Notes: generated from the sequence alone by a model not told the origin. A stretch of DNA of 44,749 nucleotides from Treponema sp. (GCA_012519415.1 JAAYQG010000012.1:1-44749); one strand, 5' to 3'; shown: positions 32,870-41,432, numbered from the stretch's first letter. Numbers and translations are program-made.

Positions 32870-34972
32870 ATGTCTGATAATTTACGTACTGTTATTAAAG
32901 TTGATGCAGAAACATGCATTAATTGCCGTCGCTGCATTGCAGTTTGCCCTGTCAAATTTTCTAACGATGCTTCAGGAGATCATGTAGAAGTAATCAATGA
33001 ATTGTGTGTAGGATGTGGTGCATGTATTTCAGCATGTCCTACAGGAGCGCGTTACGGAGTAGATGATTCTGAAAAGTTTTTTGAAGCATTAGAGAAAAAA
33101 GAACCAATTGTTGCAATCGTTGCTCCGGCTGTAGCAACATGTTTTGATACAAATTATCTTTCTTTTAACGCTTGGCTCGCTTCAATGGGAGTTTCTGCCA
33201 TATTTGACGTAAGTTTCGGTGCGGAACTTACTGTAAAATCGTATGTAGAATATCTTAAAAAGAATAAGCCGCAAGCACTTCTTGCACAGCCTTGTCCTGC
33301 TCTTGTTTCGTATGTTGAGCTTTATTATCCTGATTTAATTCAGTATTTGGCTCCGGCAGATAGTCCGATGGCACACACTATGAAAATGATTAGACGTTAT
33401 TTCCCTCAATTCAGCAATCATAAAATAGCTGTCATTTCACCTTGTTATGCAAAACGTCGTGAATTTGATGCTGTCGGTTTAGGTGATTATAATGTTTCTA
33501 TTGTTGCTATAGAAAAGTATATTCTTGACCACGATATTCAAATAAACAAATATCCGCCGCGAGAATTTGATGGGCCAAAAGCAGAAAGAGCTGTTTTGTT
33601 TTCTATGCCAGGCGGATTAATGCGCACTGTTGCTCGTGAATTACCGAAATCGCTACTTAAAATAAGAAAAGTTGAGGGAGTTCCTGAAGTATACGAGTAT
33701 TTTTCAAGTTTAGATGAAACTTTAAAAAAAGGAACAAATATTACGTACAAAGTAATTGATTGTTTAAGTTGTAGGCTTGGTTGCAATGGCGGTTCTGCAA
33801 CTTCTAACAGACACAGGTCGTCTGGTTCTTTAGAATATGATGTTGAAAAACGAAACATTCAATCTGTTGAAGATAATCGAAAAAAATACTTTTTACGTAC
33901 AGCACGTGGTGCAGAAAAGGCTTTTTCAAGGAGTCTTAATAAATATTGGGAAAAAAACCTTTATAATCGTGTTTATACAAACAGGCACAATGTTTACAAG
34001 CAATTTATAAAAGAACCTACAAAAGAAGAAATAAGAAAGGTTCATATTGCCATGCACAAAACAAAAGCAAAAGACTTTTTGAATTGCGGTGCGTGTGGAT
34101 ATTTAGACTGCGATCAAATGGCTTTAGCTGTTTATAATGGTTTTAATCGCCCTGAAAACTGTAGCCACTACAATGATAAAGCAATAAAAATTGCTTCGGA
34201 AGAAAGACACTCAAAAGTAAAAGAAGCAATCGATACTGTTGTAGATTCAAGCGTAGAGAAATTTTCAGTTAATATGGAACAAATTAAAAAGCTTGCCGCA
34301 AAAACAGTAGATATGACTAGTTATGTAACACAGTCTTCTGCTTCAATCGAAGAGATGGTTGCAAATATTGCTTCAATCAATTCTGTTTTAGACCAAAACA
34401 ATGAAGCTGTATCAAACCTTGCAATGGCTTCCAGTGATGGCAAAAAAGGCTTGAATGTTGTATCTGAACATATCAAACAGATTGCAGCTGATTCACAAAA
34501 TCTTGTTCAAGCAAGTTCAATCATTGAAGAAATTGCAACACAGACAAACCTTTTGGCAATGAATGCTGCAATTGAAGCGGCACATGCAGGCAATGCAGGC
34601 AAAGGATTTGCCGTTGTTGCAGATGAAATTCGTAAACTTGCAGAAAATTCAGGCAAACAAGCGCAGACAATTTCAAATGTTTTGAAACAAATTAAAGAAA
34701 AAATAGATAAAACATCCGAATCGTCTGTTGAAGCGCAAAAACGATTTGATCAAGTTGTTGAACTTTCTAATAAGGTTAAAGACCAAGAAAACGTAATTAA
34801 AACTTCTATCGAGGAGCAAAGTCATGGCGGAAAACAAGTGCTTTCTTCTTTAGCACTTATGAATGAAGTTACAAAGGAAGTTCGTTCCGAAACCGAATCT
34901 CTTTTAAATACAAGTACAACAATTCAAAATGAGATTCAAAACCTGGCAAGCACAACAGGTGTTGAACAATAA
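32870..34972 (+). CDS. [FeFe]-hydrogenase-like / methyl-accepting chemotaxis fusion protein
   Basis: A 700-aa soluble protein with four parts: a two-cluster ferredoxin ([24 protein letters not shown]); an H-cluster domain (about 80-310); a small 4Fe-4S domain ([19 protein letters not shown], about 405-430); and a methyl-accepting signalling domain (about 440-690) with the conserved tip [40 protein letters not shown]-cluster ligand equivalents are Cys142 (QPCPAL), Cys192 ([10 protein letters not shown]), Cys301 and Cys305 (SCRLGCNGG). The proton-relay Cys of the catalytic TSCCP motif is Pro here, so turnover is unlikely and H2 or redox sensing more plausible. No transmembrane helix is present, so it should be a cytoplasmic receptor signalling to CheA. 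AGGA lies about 8 nt before the ATG. Confidence 0.85.
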   Translation: MSDNLRTVIKVDAETCINCRRCIAVCPVKFSNDASGDHVEVINELCVGCGACISACPTGARYGVDDSEKFFEALEKKEPIVAIVAPAVATCFDTNYLSFNAWLASMGVSAIFDVSFGAELTVKSYVEYLKKNKPQALLAQPCPALVSYVELYYPDLIQYLAPADSPMAHTMKMIRRYFPQFSNHKIAVISPCYAKRREFDAVGLGDYNVSIVAIEKYILDHDIQINKYPPREFDGPKAERAVLFSMPGGLMRTVARELPKSLLKIRKVEGVPEVYEYFSSLDETLKKGTNITYKVIDCLSCRLGCNGGSATSNRHRSSGSLEYDVEKRNIQSVEDNRKKYFLRTARGAEKAFSRSLNKYWEKNLYNRVYTNRHNVYKQFIKEPTKEEIRKVHIAMHKTKAKDFLNCGACGYLDCDQMALAVYNGFNRPENCSHYNDKAIKIASEERHSKVKEAIDTVVDSSVEKFSVNMEQIKKLAAKTVDMTSYVTQSSASIEEMVANIASINSVLDQNNEAVSNLAMASSDGKKGLNVVSEHIKQIAADSQNLVQASSIIEEIATQTNLLAMNAAIEAAHAGNAGKGFAVVADEIRKLAENSGKQAQTISNVLKQIKEKIDKTSESSVEAQKRFDQVVELSNKVKDQENVIKTSIEEQSHGGKQVLSSLALMNEVTKEVRSETESLLNTSTTIQNEIQNLASTTGVEQ

Positions 34973-35298
34973 ATTTTGAGCAGATTTGAATTTATTCATT
35001 ACACTGTCTGTAACTTTTTGCATTAATAGTTTATTTTTGATACGATTAGACATTAAAACGACAGTGTTTGAATAATATCTATGAAAATTAGATTTGATTC
35101 GTGTGGACGGCTCAATGTTCCGACGATTTGCGTCAAAATGAAAAGAATTGAATTGACTGCGATACCTTTTGAGAACAATATGTTTTGTTACCAACCGCAT
35201 CTTGCAACAAATGTGAAGTTTCGAGCAGGATTTGTAGCGAATCTACAGTGATATTGTTGTTTTGTTATCTTGTCAGAGAATTTGTGGAGGATTTTCTT
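34973..35298. other. Intergenic region upstream of M48 peptidase
   Basis: 326 nt without a gene. It holds the second copy of the 50-nt dispersed repeat (35134-35183). No confident promoter or terminator was identified. Confidence 0.4.
35134..35183 (+). repeat. 50-nt dispersed repeat, copy 2
   Basis: Shares ATTGACTGCGATACC and TTTTGAGAACAA with 32761-32810, with small insertions and substitutions. It lies about 115 nt before the M48 peptidase start. Confidence 0.6.
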
Positions 35299-36099
35299 AT
35301 GAAAAGATTAGCTGTAGTTATTTCGATATTACTTGCAGCACAAATTTCTTGCTTTGCTTTTAGTAAAGTAGAAAGCACAGGCAAAAATGCGTTTATTTTA
35401 ATGACACCTGCTGAAGAGCAGCAACTTGGAACAGAAGCTTATAATGAAATTCTAAAGGAATGTAAACTTTCTACAAATGCTGATTATAATAGGCGTCTTG
35501 ATGAGATTGCAAAACGTCTTATAGTGTCTGTAGGAAAAGACGCTCCGGAAGGAACAAAATGGGAATATCATGTTATTGAAGATGAACAAGTAAATGCGTT
35601 TGCTGTTCCCGGTGGAAAAATTGCCGTTTATTCAGGACTTATGGCGATAGCTTCGGACGAAGAACTTGCGTATGTTGTTGGGCACGAGCTTGGGCATATA
35701 ACTGCAAGACATGGAGCACAGCGCATGAGCCAGCAGTCGGTTATTTCTTTAGTTGGTGCTCTTGTGCAAAATTCGTTGAAATCTGAAAAAAGTGCAACTC
35801 TTTTTTCTGTTGCATATGGAATTGGCTCTGAATATGGTGTTGTTTTGCCTTATTCGCGAAAAAACGAATATGAAGCAGATGATCTTGGCAGTTTATATGC
35901 AGCACGCGCCGGCTATAATCCGGAAGGCGGCATAACAATGCTGAATAAGCTTAAATCTTTAAGCGGTTCAAGTGTCGTTCCGGAATGGCTTTCAACGCAC
36001 CCGCTTGACGATAATCGTATTGCAAAGTTGCAAACGCTTTATCAGCGCAATGTTGAAGAATATAAAAAAGCTTTGGCAAGAAAAAAACAAAATCTGTAA
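35299..36099 (+). CDS. M48-family zinc metallopeptidase, exported
   Basis: A 266-aa periplasmic or lipid-anchored peptidase of the BepA/YcaL type. A signal peptide (MKRLAVVISILLAAQISC) is followed by Cys18, which could be a permissive spirochetal lipobox. The zinc site is VVGHELGHITARHG (His129, Glu130, His133) with the third ligand Glu near 193 in NEYEADDLG. The C-terminal STHPLDDNRIAKL is typical of this subgroup, which degrades misassembled outer-membrane proteins in E. coli; that role is inferred. GGAGG is 8 nt before the ATG at 35299. A terminator follows. Confidence 0.88.
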   Translation: MKRLAVVISILLAAQISCFAFSKVESTGKNAFILMTPAEEQQLGTEAYNEILKECKLSTNADYNRRLDEIAKRLIVSVGKDAPEGTKWEYHVIEDEQVNAFAVPGGKIAVYSGLMAIASDEELAYVVGHELGHITARHGAQRMSQQSVISLVGALVQNSLKSEKSATLFSVAYGIGSEYGVVLPYSRKNEYEADDLGSLYAARAGYNPEGGITMLNKLKSLSGSSVVPEWLSTHPLDDNRIAKLQTLYQRNVEEYKKALARKKQNL

Positions 36100-36112
36100 A
36101 ACAGAAATTATG

Positions 36113-36157
36113 AAAAGCAAAACCTGCAAAAATGATTAAAAGGTTTTGCTTTTTTTG
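36113..36157 (+). terminator. Terminator after M48 peptidase gene
   Basis: AAAAGCAAAACC (36113-36124) pairs with GGTTTTGCTTTT starting at 36142, then continues as a T run. A 12-bp stem with a 17-nt loop. Confidence 0.85.
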
Positions 36158-36200
36158 TGCAGATTTTATAAATCTGCGTTAAAATAAAAGCAATATTTAA

Positions 36201-36373
36201 GAGTTTGCGTTGCAAACTTTATTATTAAAAAAAATGATGAGTAGCTCGGTCAAGATTGTGCCGTATTGCTTGCTCATTATATTCATTGCACTTTTTCATT
36301 TTATTGCGAAAGTGCAGGTAAAATGTTACTGAGAAAACTTCAGTTTTTGAAAACAACATTTTATAAGAGGGAG
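36201..36373 (+). repeat. Structured repeat, copy C (upstream of 5'-nucleotidase)
   Basis: Hairpin II (AGTTTGC/GCAAACT, loop GTT), an extra segment of about 60 nt with its own pairing (ATGAG/CTCAT), hairpin III (GCACTTT/AAAGTGC, 36288-36315) and hairpin IV with outer stem AAAATGTT/AACATTTT and inner GAAAACT/AGTTTTT. Hairpin I is missing. The 3' end reads TTATAAGAGGGAG and supplies the ribosome-binding site of the next gene. Confidence 0.7.
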
Positions 36374-36378
36374 TAAAA

Positions 36379-37959
36379 ATGAAAAGGGTATTATTTGGTT
36401 TAATTGCAGCAATATCATGTGCTTTGCTTGTTGCGGGTTGTGCTTCTGTTTCGGCAGGCAACTCGGTAGCAAATAATGATGTTTATGAATTAGTTATTCT
36501 GCATACAAATGATCATCATGGGGCAATAGAATCAAAAGATGGTTTAGGTGGACTCGCTTTGCGTTCACATTATGTAAAAGAGGTTCGCTCGCAAAATGAA
36601 AATGTGCTTTTGCTTGATGCCGGCGACATTAATACAGGAACCGCAATTTCAAATATGTTTAAAGCAGAACCAGATATAAAAGCATATAATATAATGAAAT
36701 ATGATGCCGTTACCTTAGGCAATCACGAATTTGATAATGGTCAAGATTTGCTTGAAAAACAAATTAAAATGGCAGAATTTGCATGGTTATCTGCAAATGT
36801 TACACGTTCTAACGGCAAGTATCTTGATAAAGCATATATCATAAAGGATTTTAAAGGATTTCGTGTGGGTGTTTTTGGATTGACAACTTTACGCACATTG
36901 ACAACATCAAGCCCCGACAAATCATTGAATTTTGCAGATGAAATTGAAACGGCAAAAACAATGGTTGATTATTTGAAAAATGAAAAAAAAGCAGACATTA
37001 TTATATTGCTTGGTCATCTTGGTGATAGCGAAGAAACAAAAGGACACACAACATCTATCGATATAGCAAAAGCTGTTTCCGGAATAGACTTGATTGTTGA
37101 CGGTCATACACATACAAATATGAAAGAACCAAAAATTGTAAATGGAACACCTATTGTTTCTGCATGGGAATGGGGAAAAGCGGTAGGAACATGCAATTTG
37201 AAAATCCAAAACGGTAAAATTATTGGATTTAATTGGGTTCCCGTATCGATAAGAACAGATACAATGTTATCAGATGAGAAAATGACATCTTTTTTGAAAA
37301 CATACACAGATAAAGCTGCCGCAGAGCTTGATAAAGTTATTGGGAAAACAGCGGCAGAATTTGTATTTGGCAATAAATTAACGCGCTACAAAGAAATGCC
37401 ACTTGGCGATATGGTTTGCGATGGAATTGTATGGTACGCACGCGAAAAGCATAACCAAAAAATAGATTTTGCAATAACAAACGGCGGTGGAATTAGAGCT
37501 GCACTTCCCGCAGGCAATGTAACAATGCGAGATATATCAACAGTATTACCTTTTGATAATTATTTGTATGTGCTTACACTTAAAGGAAGCGATGTAATCA
37601 AGTTGTTCGATTTTATAGGAACCGTAAATCAAGGCGCAGGTGCTTTTCCGCAAGTTTCAAAAGAGGTGAGTTTTGTTGCAACATATGATTCAAGCGGAAA
37701 AAACGGCAAAGTGTCTGATGTAAAAATTAACGGCAAACCAATAGATGAAAACGCTATGTATAAAATTCTTACAAATGATTATATGGCAGGAGGCGGAGAT
37801 GGCTATGTTATTTTTAAATCAAGCATAGATACATTCAATACGTCTTGCACTTTACGAGATGCAATCATTGAATATTTCAAAGTTTTACCATCTCCTGTAG
37901 ATCCAAATTCTTTTGAGACAGGACGAATTACCGTAAAAGGCGGTGTAAAAACAGAATAA
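36379..37959 (+). CDS. 5'-nucleotidase/UshA-family lipoprotein
   Basis: A 526-aa exported nucleotide phosphohydrolase, anchored through Cys21 of the lipobox LLVAGC. The N-terminal metallophosphatase domain carries LHTNDHHG near 38-45, DAGDIN near 81, GNHEFDNG near 113 and GHTHTN near 240. The C-terminal nucleotide-binding domain carries NGGGIRAALPAGNVT near 369-383 and NDYMAGGGDGY near 468. It would release nucleosides and phosphate outside the cytoplasmic membrane for uptake. The ATG follows GAGGGAG by about 5 nt, part of repeat copy C. Confidence 0.9.
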   Translation: MKRVLFGLIAAISCALLVAGCASVSAGNSVANNDVYELVILHTNDHHGAIESKDGLGGLALRSHYVKEVRSQNENVLLLDAGDINTGTAISNMFKAEPDIKAYNIMKYDAVTLGNHEFDNGQDLLEKQIKMAEFAWLSANVTRSNGKYLDKAYIIKDFKGFRVGVFGLTTLRTLTTSSPDKSLNFADEIETAKTMVDYLKNEKKADIIILLGHLGDSEETKGHTTSIDIAKAVSGIDLIVDGHTHTNMKEPKIVNGTPIVSAWEWGKAVGTCNLKIQNGKIIGFNWVPVSIRTDTMLSDEKMTSFLKTYTDKAAAELDKVIGKTAAEFVFGNKLTRYKEMPLGDMVCDGIVWYAREKHNQKIDFAITNGGGIRAALPAGNVTMRDISTVLPFDNYLYVLTLKGSDVIKLFDFIGTVNQGAGAFPQVSKEVSFVATYDSSGKNGKVSDVKINGKPIDENAMYKILTNDYMAGGGDGYVIFKSSIDTFNTSCTLRDAIIEYFKVLPSPVDPNSFETGRITVKGGVKTE

Positions 37960-37986
37960 TTACTCTGTTCTATTTTTAATATTCAC

Positions 37987-38047
37987 CAAGCATCGGTTTT
38001 TTATTTAGTTTTTTATTTTTATGGAATATTTAATTAATCGATGCTTG
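37987..38047 (+). terminator. Possible terminator after 5'-nucleotidase gene
   Basis: CAAGCATCG (37987-37995) pairs perfectly with CGATGCTTG (38039-38047) and is followed by TTTTATT. The 43-nt AT-rich loop is long for an intrinsic terminator. Confidence 0.45.
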
Positions 38048-38145
38048 TTTTATTATGTTTATTTCTAATCAAATTAAAGGTTTTATAACAAATTATTTTA
38101 CATAAAACTCTTGAACAAAATCTATAAAAATGTCATAATGCACGC

Positions 38146-38892
38146 ATGAATACAAAACTTAGAAAAATTTCTACGGCAGGCGTTTTAAGTGCCCTCATTA
38201 TTTTGCTTGGAATCACAAACCTTGGAATGATTCCTTGTTCTCCTACTGTTTCGGTTACACTTTTACATGTGCCTGTTATTGTCGGGACTATTATCGAAGG
38301 TCCCATTGTAGGTCTTATAACAGCACTTGTTTTTGGCCTTTATAGTCTTATACGAGCAGCAATTAGCCCTGCCGGTGCGCTAGATCCTTTTTTTGTGAAC
38401 CCGCTGGTTTCAATTCTTCCTCGTCTTCTCATTGCGATTGTAACATGGGGAGTCTATTCAGGATTAAGCAAAATTAAAGAAATGCCCAAAATTGTAAGGT
38501 ATATTGTATCTGCTATTCTTGGTGCATTAATTGCAGCATTTGTTTATACAATTTTGAAACCTGTTGAAATTCTTCCTAATACACTTGCAGCTTCTGTTTC
38601 CGCTTTTATAGGCTCTTTAATTGCTATCTTCTTTGCATTGGACGATAAAAAATCTATAATTGCTGTTTCTGCTTTTTTTGGTTCTATGGCCAACACTGTA
38701 TTTGTTTTAAGTTCTCTTGTGTTTTTTTCAAACGGAATGCTTACAAAACAAGTTGCAATTTTAGTTTCTACTACAAACGGAATTCTTGAAGCTGTAGCTT
38801 CAATAGTTTTTGTAACCGCAATTATTGTTGTTTGGCTTGGTTATAGCAACAGAAAATCATCTCGTTTAAGCGAAATTAAAGACGATGCTTAA
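38146..38892 (+). CDS. ECF transporter substrate-binding (S) component
   Basis: A 248-aa membrane protein with about six helices, the specificity subunit of an energy-coupling-factor vitamin importer. The family pattern is visible: a basic N-terminus followed by ISTAGVLSALIILLG, PVIVGTIIEGPIVGLITALVFGLYSLIRA near 45-75, then DPFFVNPLVSILPRLLIAIV near 83-102. This segment is shared by S components of the PF12822 type, some of which carry folate, pantothenate or riboflavin; the substrate cannot be read here. No ECF A or T subunit is adjacent, so it probably shares a module encoded elsewhere. No clear Shine-Dalgarno precedes the ATG. Confidence 0.8.
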   Translation: MNTKLRKISTAGVLSALIILLGITNLGMIPCSPTVSVTLLHVPVIVGTIIEGPIVGLITALVFGLYSLIRAAISPAGALDPFFVNPLVSILPRLLIAIVTWGVYSGLSKIKEMPKIVRYIVSAILGALIAAFVYTILKPVEILPNTLAASVSAFIGSLIAIFFALDDKKSIIAVSAFFGSMANTVFVLSSLVFFSNGMLTKQVAILVSTTNGILEAVASIVFVTAIIVVWLGYSNRKSSRLSEIKDDA

Positions 38893-39198
38893 AATATTAA
38901 AAACTTAACGCTCAGACTGCTTTTTATGTAAACCTATGGTGATATTACATAAAAGGCAGTCGATTGTGTCAAACTTTCTCCACATGAACTTATAAACTTG
39001 CAACATACATATTAAGCATTGCAGAAAAAACCTCTAAAAAAGATTTTTTACGTATCTCAACTCAAAAGATATGGATTAAAACTGTCTGATACCGAAAAAA
39101 ATCGGCAAGACGTTAGAATTTGTAAAATCTAAAACAACGCTATCCGTGATTATACATAAACTCCCATAATTCAGATGAGATATTCCAAATTATGGGAG
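38893..39198. other. Intergenic region with two long hairpins
   Basis: A 17-bp stem with one wobble (38915-38931/38945-38961, arms starting GACTGC and ending GCAGTC, loop of 13 nt) follows the ECF gene. An 11-bp perfect inverted repeat, CTCCCATAATT (39161-39171)/AATTATGGGAG (39188-39198), sits at the left edge of the tandem repeats, its right arm being the TTATGGGAG junction sequence. No gene is found here. Confidence 0.55.
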
Positions 39199-39356
39199 AG
39201 CAATCAAAACTTTGCCGGAGATGGCGTCAAAGTTTTGATTTGCAAAGTTTGCGTCGCAAACTTTATTATATATTGCACTTTCTCATTTCATTACGAAAGT
39301 GCGGTAAAAAGTTCCTATCGAAAACTGAAGTTTTCTCAAGTAACTTTTTATGGGAG
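39199..39356 (+). repeat. Structured repeat, tandem copy B1
   Basis: Hairpin I ATCAAAACTTTG/CAAAGTTTTGAT, II AAAGTTTGC/GCAAACTTT, III GCACTTTC/GAAAGTGC, IV outer AAAAAGTT/AACTTTTT with inner GAAAACT/AGTTTTC. It is bounded on both sides by ATGGGAG (39192-39198 and 39350-39356). Stems I and IV differ in sequence from copy A but still pair. Confidence 0.85.
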
Positions 39357-39510
39357 AGCAATCAAAACTTTGCCGGAGATGGCGTCAAAATTTTCGTTCC
39401 CAAGTTTGCGACGCAAACTTTATTATTGATTGCTGTTTTTCACTTCGTTACAAAACAGCGTAAAAACTCGAATCGGAAGTTGAAACTTCCTCATCGAGTT
39501 TTTATGGGAG
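39357..39510 (+). repeat. Structured repeat, tandem copy B2
   Basis: Direct continuation of B1 starting AGCAATCAAAACTTTGCCGG, identical to B1 for the first 36 nt. Hairpin III is GCTGTTTT/AAAACAGC, replacing GCACTTTC/GAAAGTGC; hairpin IV has outer ACTCGA/TCGAGT and inner GGAAGT/ACTTCC. It ends ATGGGAG (39504-39510), but no plus-strand gene follows; the convergent permease gene ends 11 nt away. Confidence 0.85.
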
Positions 39511-39520
39511 AAAAATTTAA

Positions 39521-40588
39521 TTATTCACTTAATGTTAAATCGCCCTCTTTTATCCAGCCGATTCTTCTAAGAATTGAGCCGAATATATATGTAAGAATTG
39601 CAGGTAAAATAAAAGATACCAGCAATAAACCAAGCCAGTCAAAAAAAGTTGGACTTATAGCCGAAGCACCATGTAATATTGCCGTTTCGCTTGGGCTATA
39701 CCAGCCTGTAATTACGCCGATTTGTCCGACAAAACCGCATGTACCCATGCCGCTTGAAACAGCCGGACCATTCATTTCAAGAGCAAAAATGCATGTTGCA
39801 ATCGGTCCTGTAATAAGCGAAGTTAAAATCGGAGGAATCCAGATTTTCGGATTTTTAATTATGTTCGGCATTTGCAACATAGAAGTTCCAAGTCCTTGAG
39901 ACAAAAGACCTCCTACACGATTTTCTTTGAAACTCATAACTGCAAAGCCAATCATTTGGGCACAGCAACCTGCAACAGCTGCTCCGCCTGCAAGTCCTGT
40001 TAAACCCAATGCAGCACAAATTGCAGCAGAGCTTATCGGAAGAGTAAGAGCAACACCTACTAATACTGAAATAATCATGCCCATAACAAACGGCTGAAAT
40101 GTTGTCGCCCATACAATCAAATTTCCAAAAGCAGAAGCAGCTTTTCCAATGTAAGAAGCTGTAAGAATTGTAAAAAGTGCGCCGCTCAAAATTGTTATAA
40201 GGGGAGTAACAATAATATCGAGTTTTGTTTTTTTGCTTACGAGGCTTCCAAGTTCAGCACTTATTATAGCAATAAAAAGTACAGCAAGTGGACCTCCTGC
40301 GCCGCCTGAAACATTTGCAGCAGCTCCTACAGCTGCAAGACAAAAAAGAACAAGCTGCGGTACTTTCATTGTGTAACCGATACCAATAGCCATAGCAGCA
40401 CCAACAACATGACTTTCAGAAGCAAAATTGCCAGCATCAACCAAAAAAGTGAAAACAAAGTTTTCATTAAGACGAAGTAGCTGTTGCCCTAATGTTTTTA
40501 TGATTGTTCCTATCAAAAGAGAAGCAAACAATCCCTGCGCCATACCACTCATAGCGTCAACAAGATAACGTTTAACACGCTGATTCAT
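39521..40588 (-). CDS. PTS_EIIC_2-type membrane permease
   Basis: A 355-aa polytopic protein of the PF13303 family, related to PTS enzyme IIC but encoded without IIA or IIB domains. About ten hydrophobic segments are visible; conserved-looking elements are YLVDAMSGMAQGLFASLLIGTII at the start, ASESHVVGAAMAIGIGY near 47-63, GGAGGPLAV near 87 and ALEMNGPAVSSGMGTCGFVGQIGVITGW near 280-307. Substrate and coupling are unknown. The start at 40588 is set by GGAGG 6 nt upstream; the open frame begins earlier but without support. It is convergent with the tandem repeats. Confidence 0.75.
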   Translation of the reverse strand: MNQRVKRYLVDAMSGMAQGLFASLLIGTIIKTLGQQLLRLNENFVFTFLVDAGNFASESHVVGAAMAIGIGYTMKVPQLVLFCLAAVGAAANVSGGAGGPLAVLFIAIISAELGSLVSKKTKLDIIVTPLITILSGALFTILTASYIGKAASAFGNLIVWATTFQPFVMGMIISVLVGVALTLPISSAAICAALGLTGLAGGAAVAGCCAQMIGFAVMSFKENRVGGLLSQGLGTSMLQMPNIIKNPKIWIPPILTSLITGPIATCIFALEMNGPAVSSGMGTCGFVGQIGVITGWYSPSETAILHGASAISPTFFDWLGLLLVSFILPAILTYIFGSILRRIGWIKEGDLTLSE

Positions 40589-40664
40589 AAAACCTCCGGA
40601 ATTTTGCAAAAAGTTGGCATTTATGCCTAAAAGACTGCAAAATCTTATAAATGAGAAAATAAAA

Positions 40665-40763
40665 ATGTCTTGGGTTGATATACTTGCTGATGTAGTGATA
40701 GGAGCACTCGTAGGCTCGTTAGGCAGCGGGTCTGCCGACAGTCATCTCAAACGTAACATCTAA
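40665..40763 (+). CDS. Possible 32-residue hydrophobic peptide
   Basis: ATG at 40665 to TAA at 40761-40763 encodes MSWVDILADVVIGALVGSLG followed by a polar tail ending HLKRNI. The hydrophobic stretch with small-residue spacing (GALVGSLGSGSA) could be a membrane peptide, a bacteriocin-like leader, or the fragment of a lost gene. No good ribosome-binding site is seen. It lies in a 368-nt gap (40589-40956) that otherwise shows nothing. Confidence 0.25.
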   Translation: MSWVDILADVVIGALVGSLGSGSADSHLKRNI

Positions 40764-40956
40764 AGTTAATGTAATTAAGAATTGAATTTTTTGCAAGTAG
40801 TTCGGTTTCGTATTAAGTGAAGCTATCATTTTGGGATAATTATGTGAACATGGCCAGATGATATAAAATTCCGAATAGTAAAAACGCTTCATCTTACGGA
40901 TAAAGACGGTTTTAATAATTCTTGCGGGTAGACATTTTTGAATATATAATAATCGC

Positions 40957-41432
40957 ATGAAGATTAAGAGTTATTCGACATCAATGCCAAACAGAGATAT
41001 TGTTGTTTGGGATTCTAAATTTGAAATAAAAATACCGTTTATTGATGCGCAACATAAAAAACTCATTGAATTATGCAACAATTTGCATAAAGCTATTATT
41101 GCAATGCCGGATTCTTCCGGTGTCGTGGTCGATGATTGGCAAGATTCGCTTTTAAATGCGTTGCGAGAATGTGTTGATTATACGCAAACACACTTTCGAG
41201 ACGAAGAAAACCTTATGCAGGCGGCAGGTTTTGTAGATTTTACACAACATAAATCGTTCCACTCTGCTTTTGTAAAGAAAATTCTTGAAACGGCGAAATC
41301 TTTTGAAAAAAAGATAAAATTAGCGCATTACGATTTGTTTATTTTTTGTATGACTGGATTTTAGAACACATTGCTTATAAAGATAAGCTTTATGTAAAAT
41401 ATGTTCTTGAGTATTACCAAAAAACAAATTAA
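40957..41432 (+). pseudogene. Bacteriohemerythrin, frameshifted before the last iron ligands
   Basis: The frame from 40957 encodes a hemerythrin O2-binding four-helix protein: VWDSKFEIKIPFIDAQHKKLIELCNN, THFRDEENLM (HxxxE) and QHKSFHSAF. It reaches a stop at 41362-41364 after 135 aa. The missing C-terminal helix is present in another frame, reading YDWILEHIAYKDKLYVKYVLEYY, with the conserved HxxxxD pair, and ends at 41432. Adding one T to the T6 tract at 41343-41348 restores a 158-codon gene. Without the last His and Asp the di-iron site cannot form properly. It is either decayed, phase-variable, or a sequence error. Confidence 0.75.

Noticed and set aside
39192-39899. 235-codon plus-strand frame starting in the tandem repeat
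   Set aside because: It reads through both structured repeat units and then antisense to the conserved permease; the ATGGGAG box makes a false start. Similar false genes can be expected at other copies.
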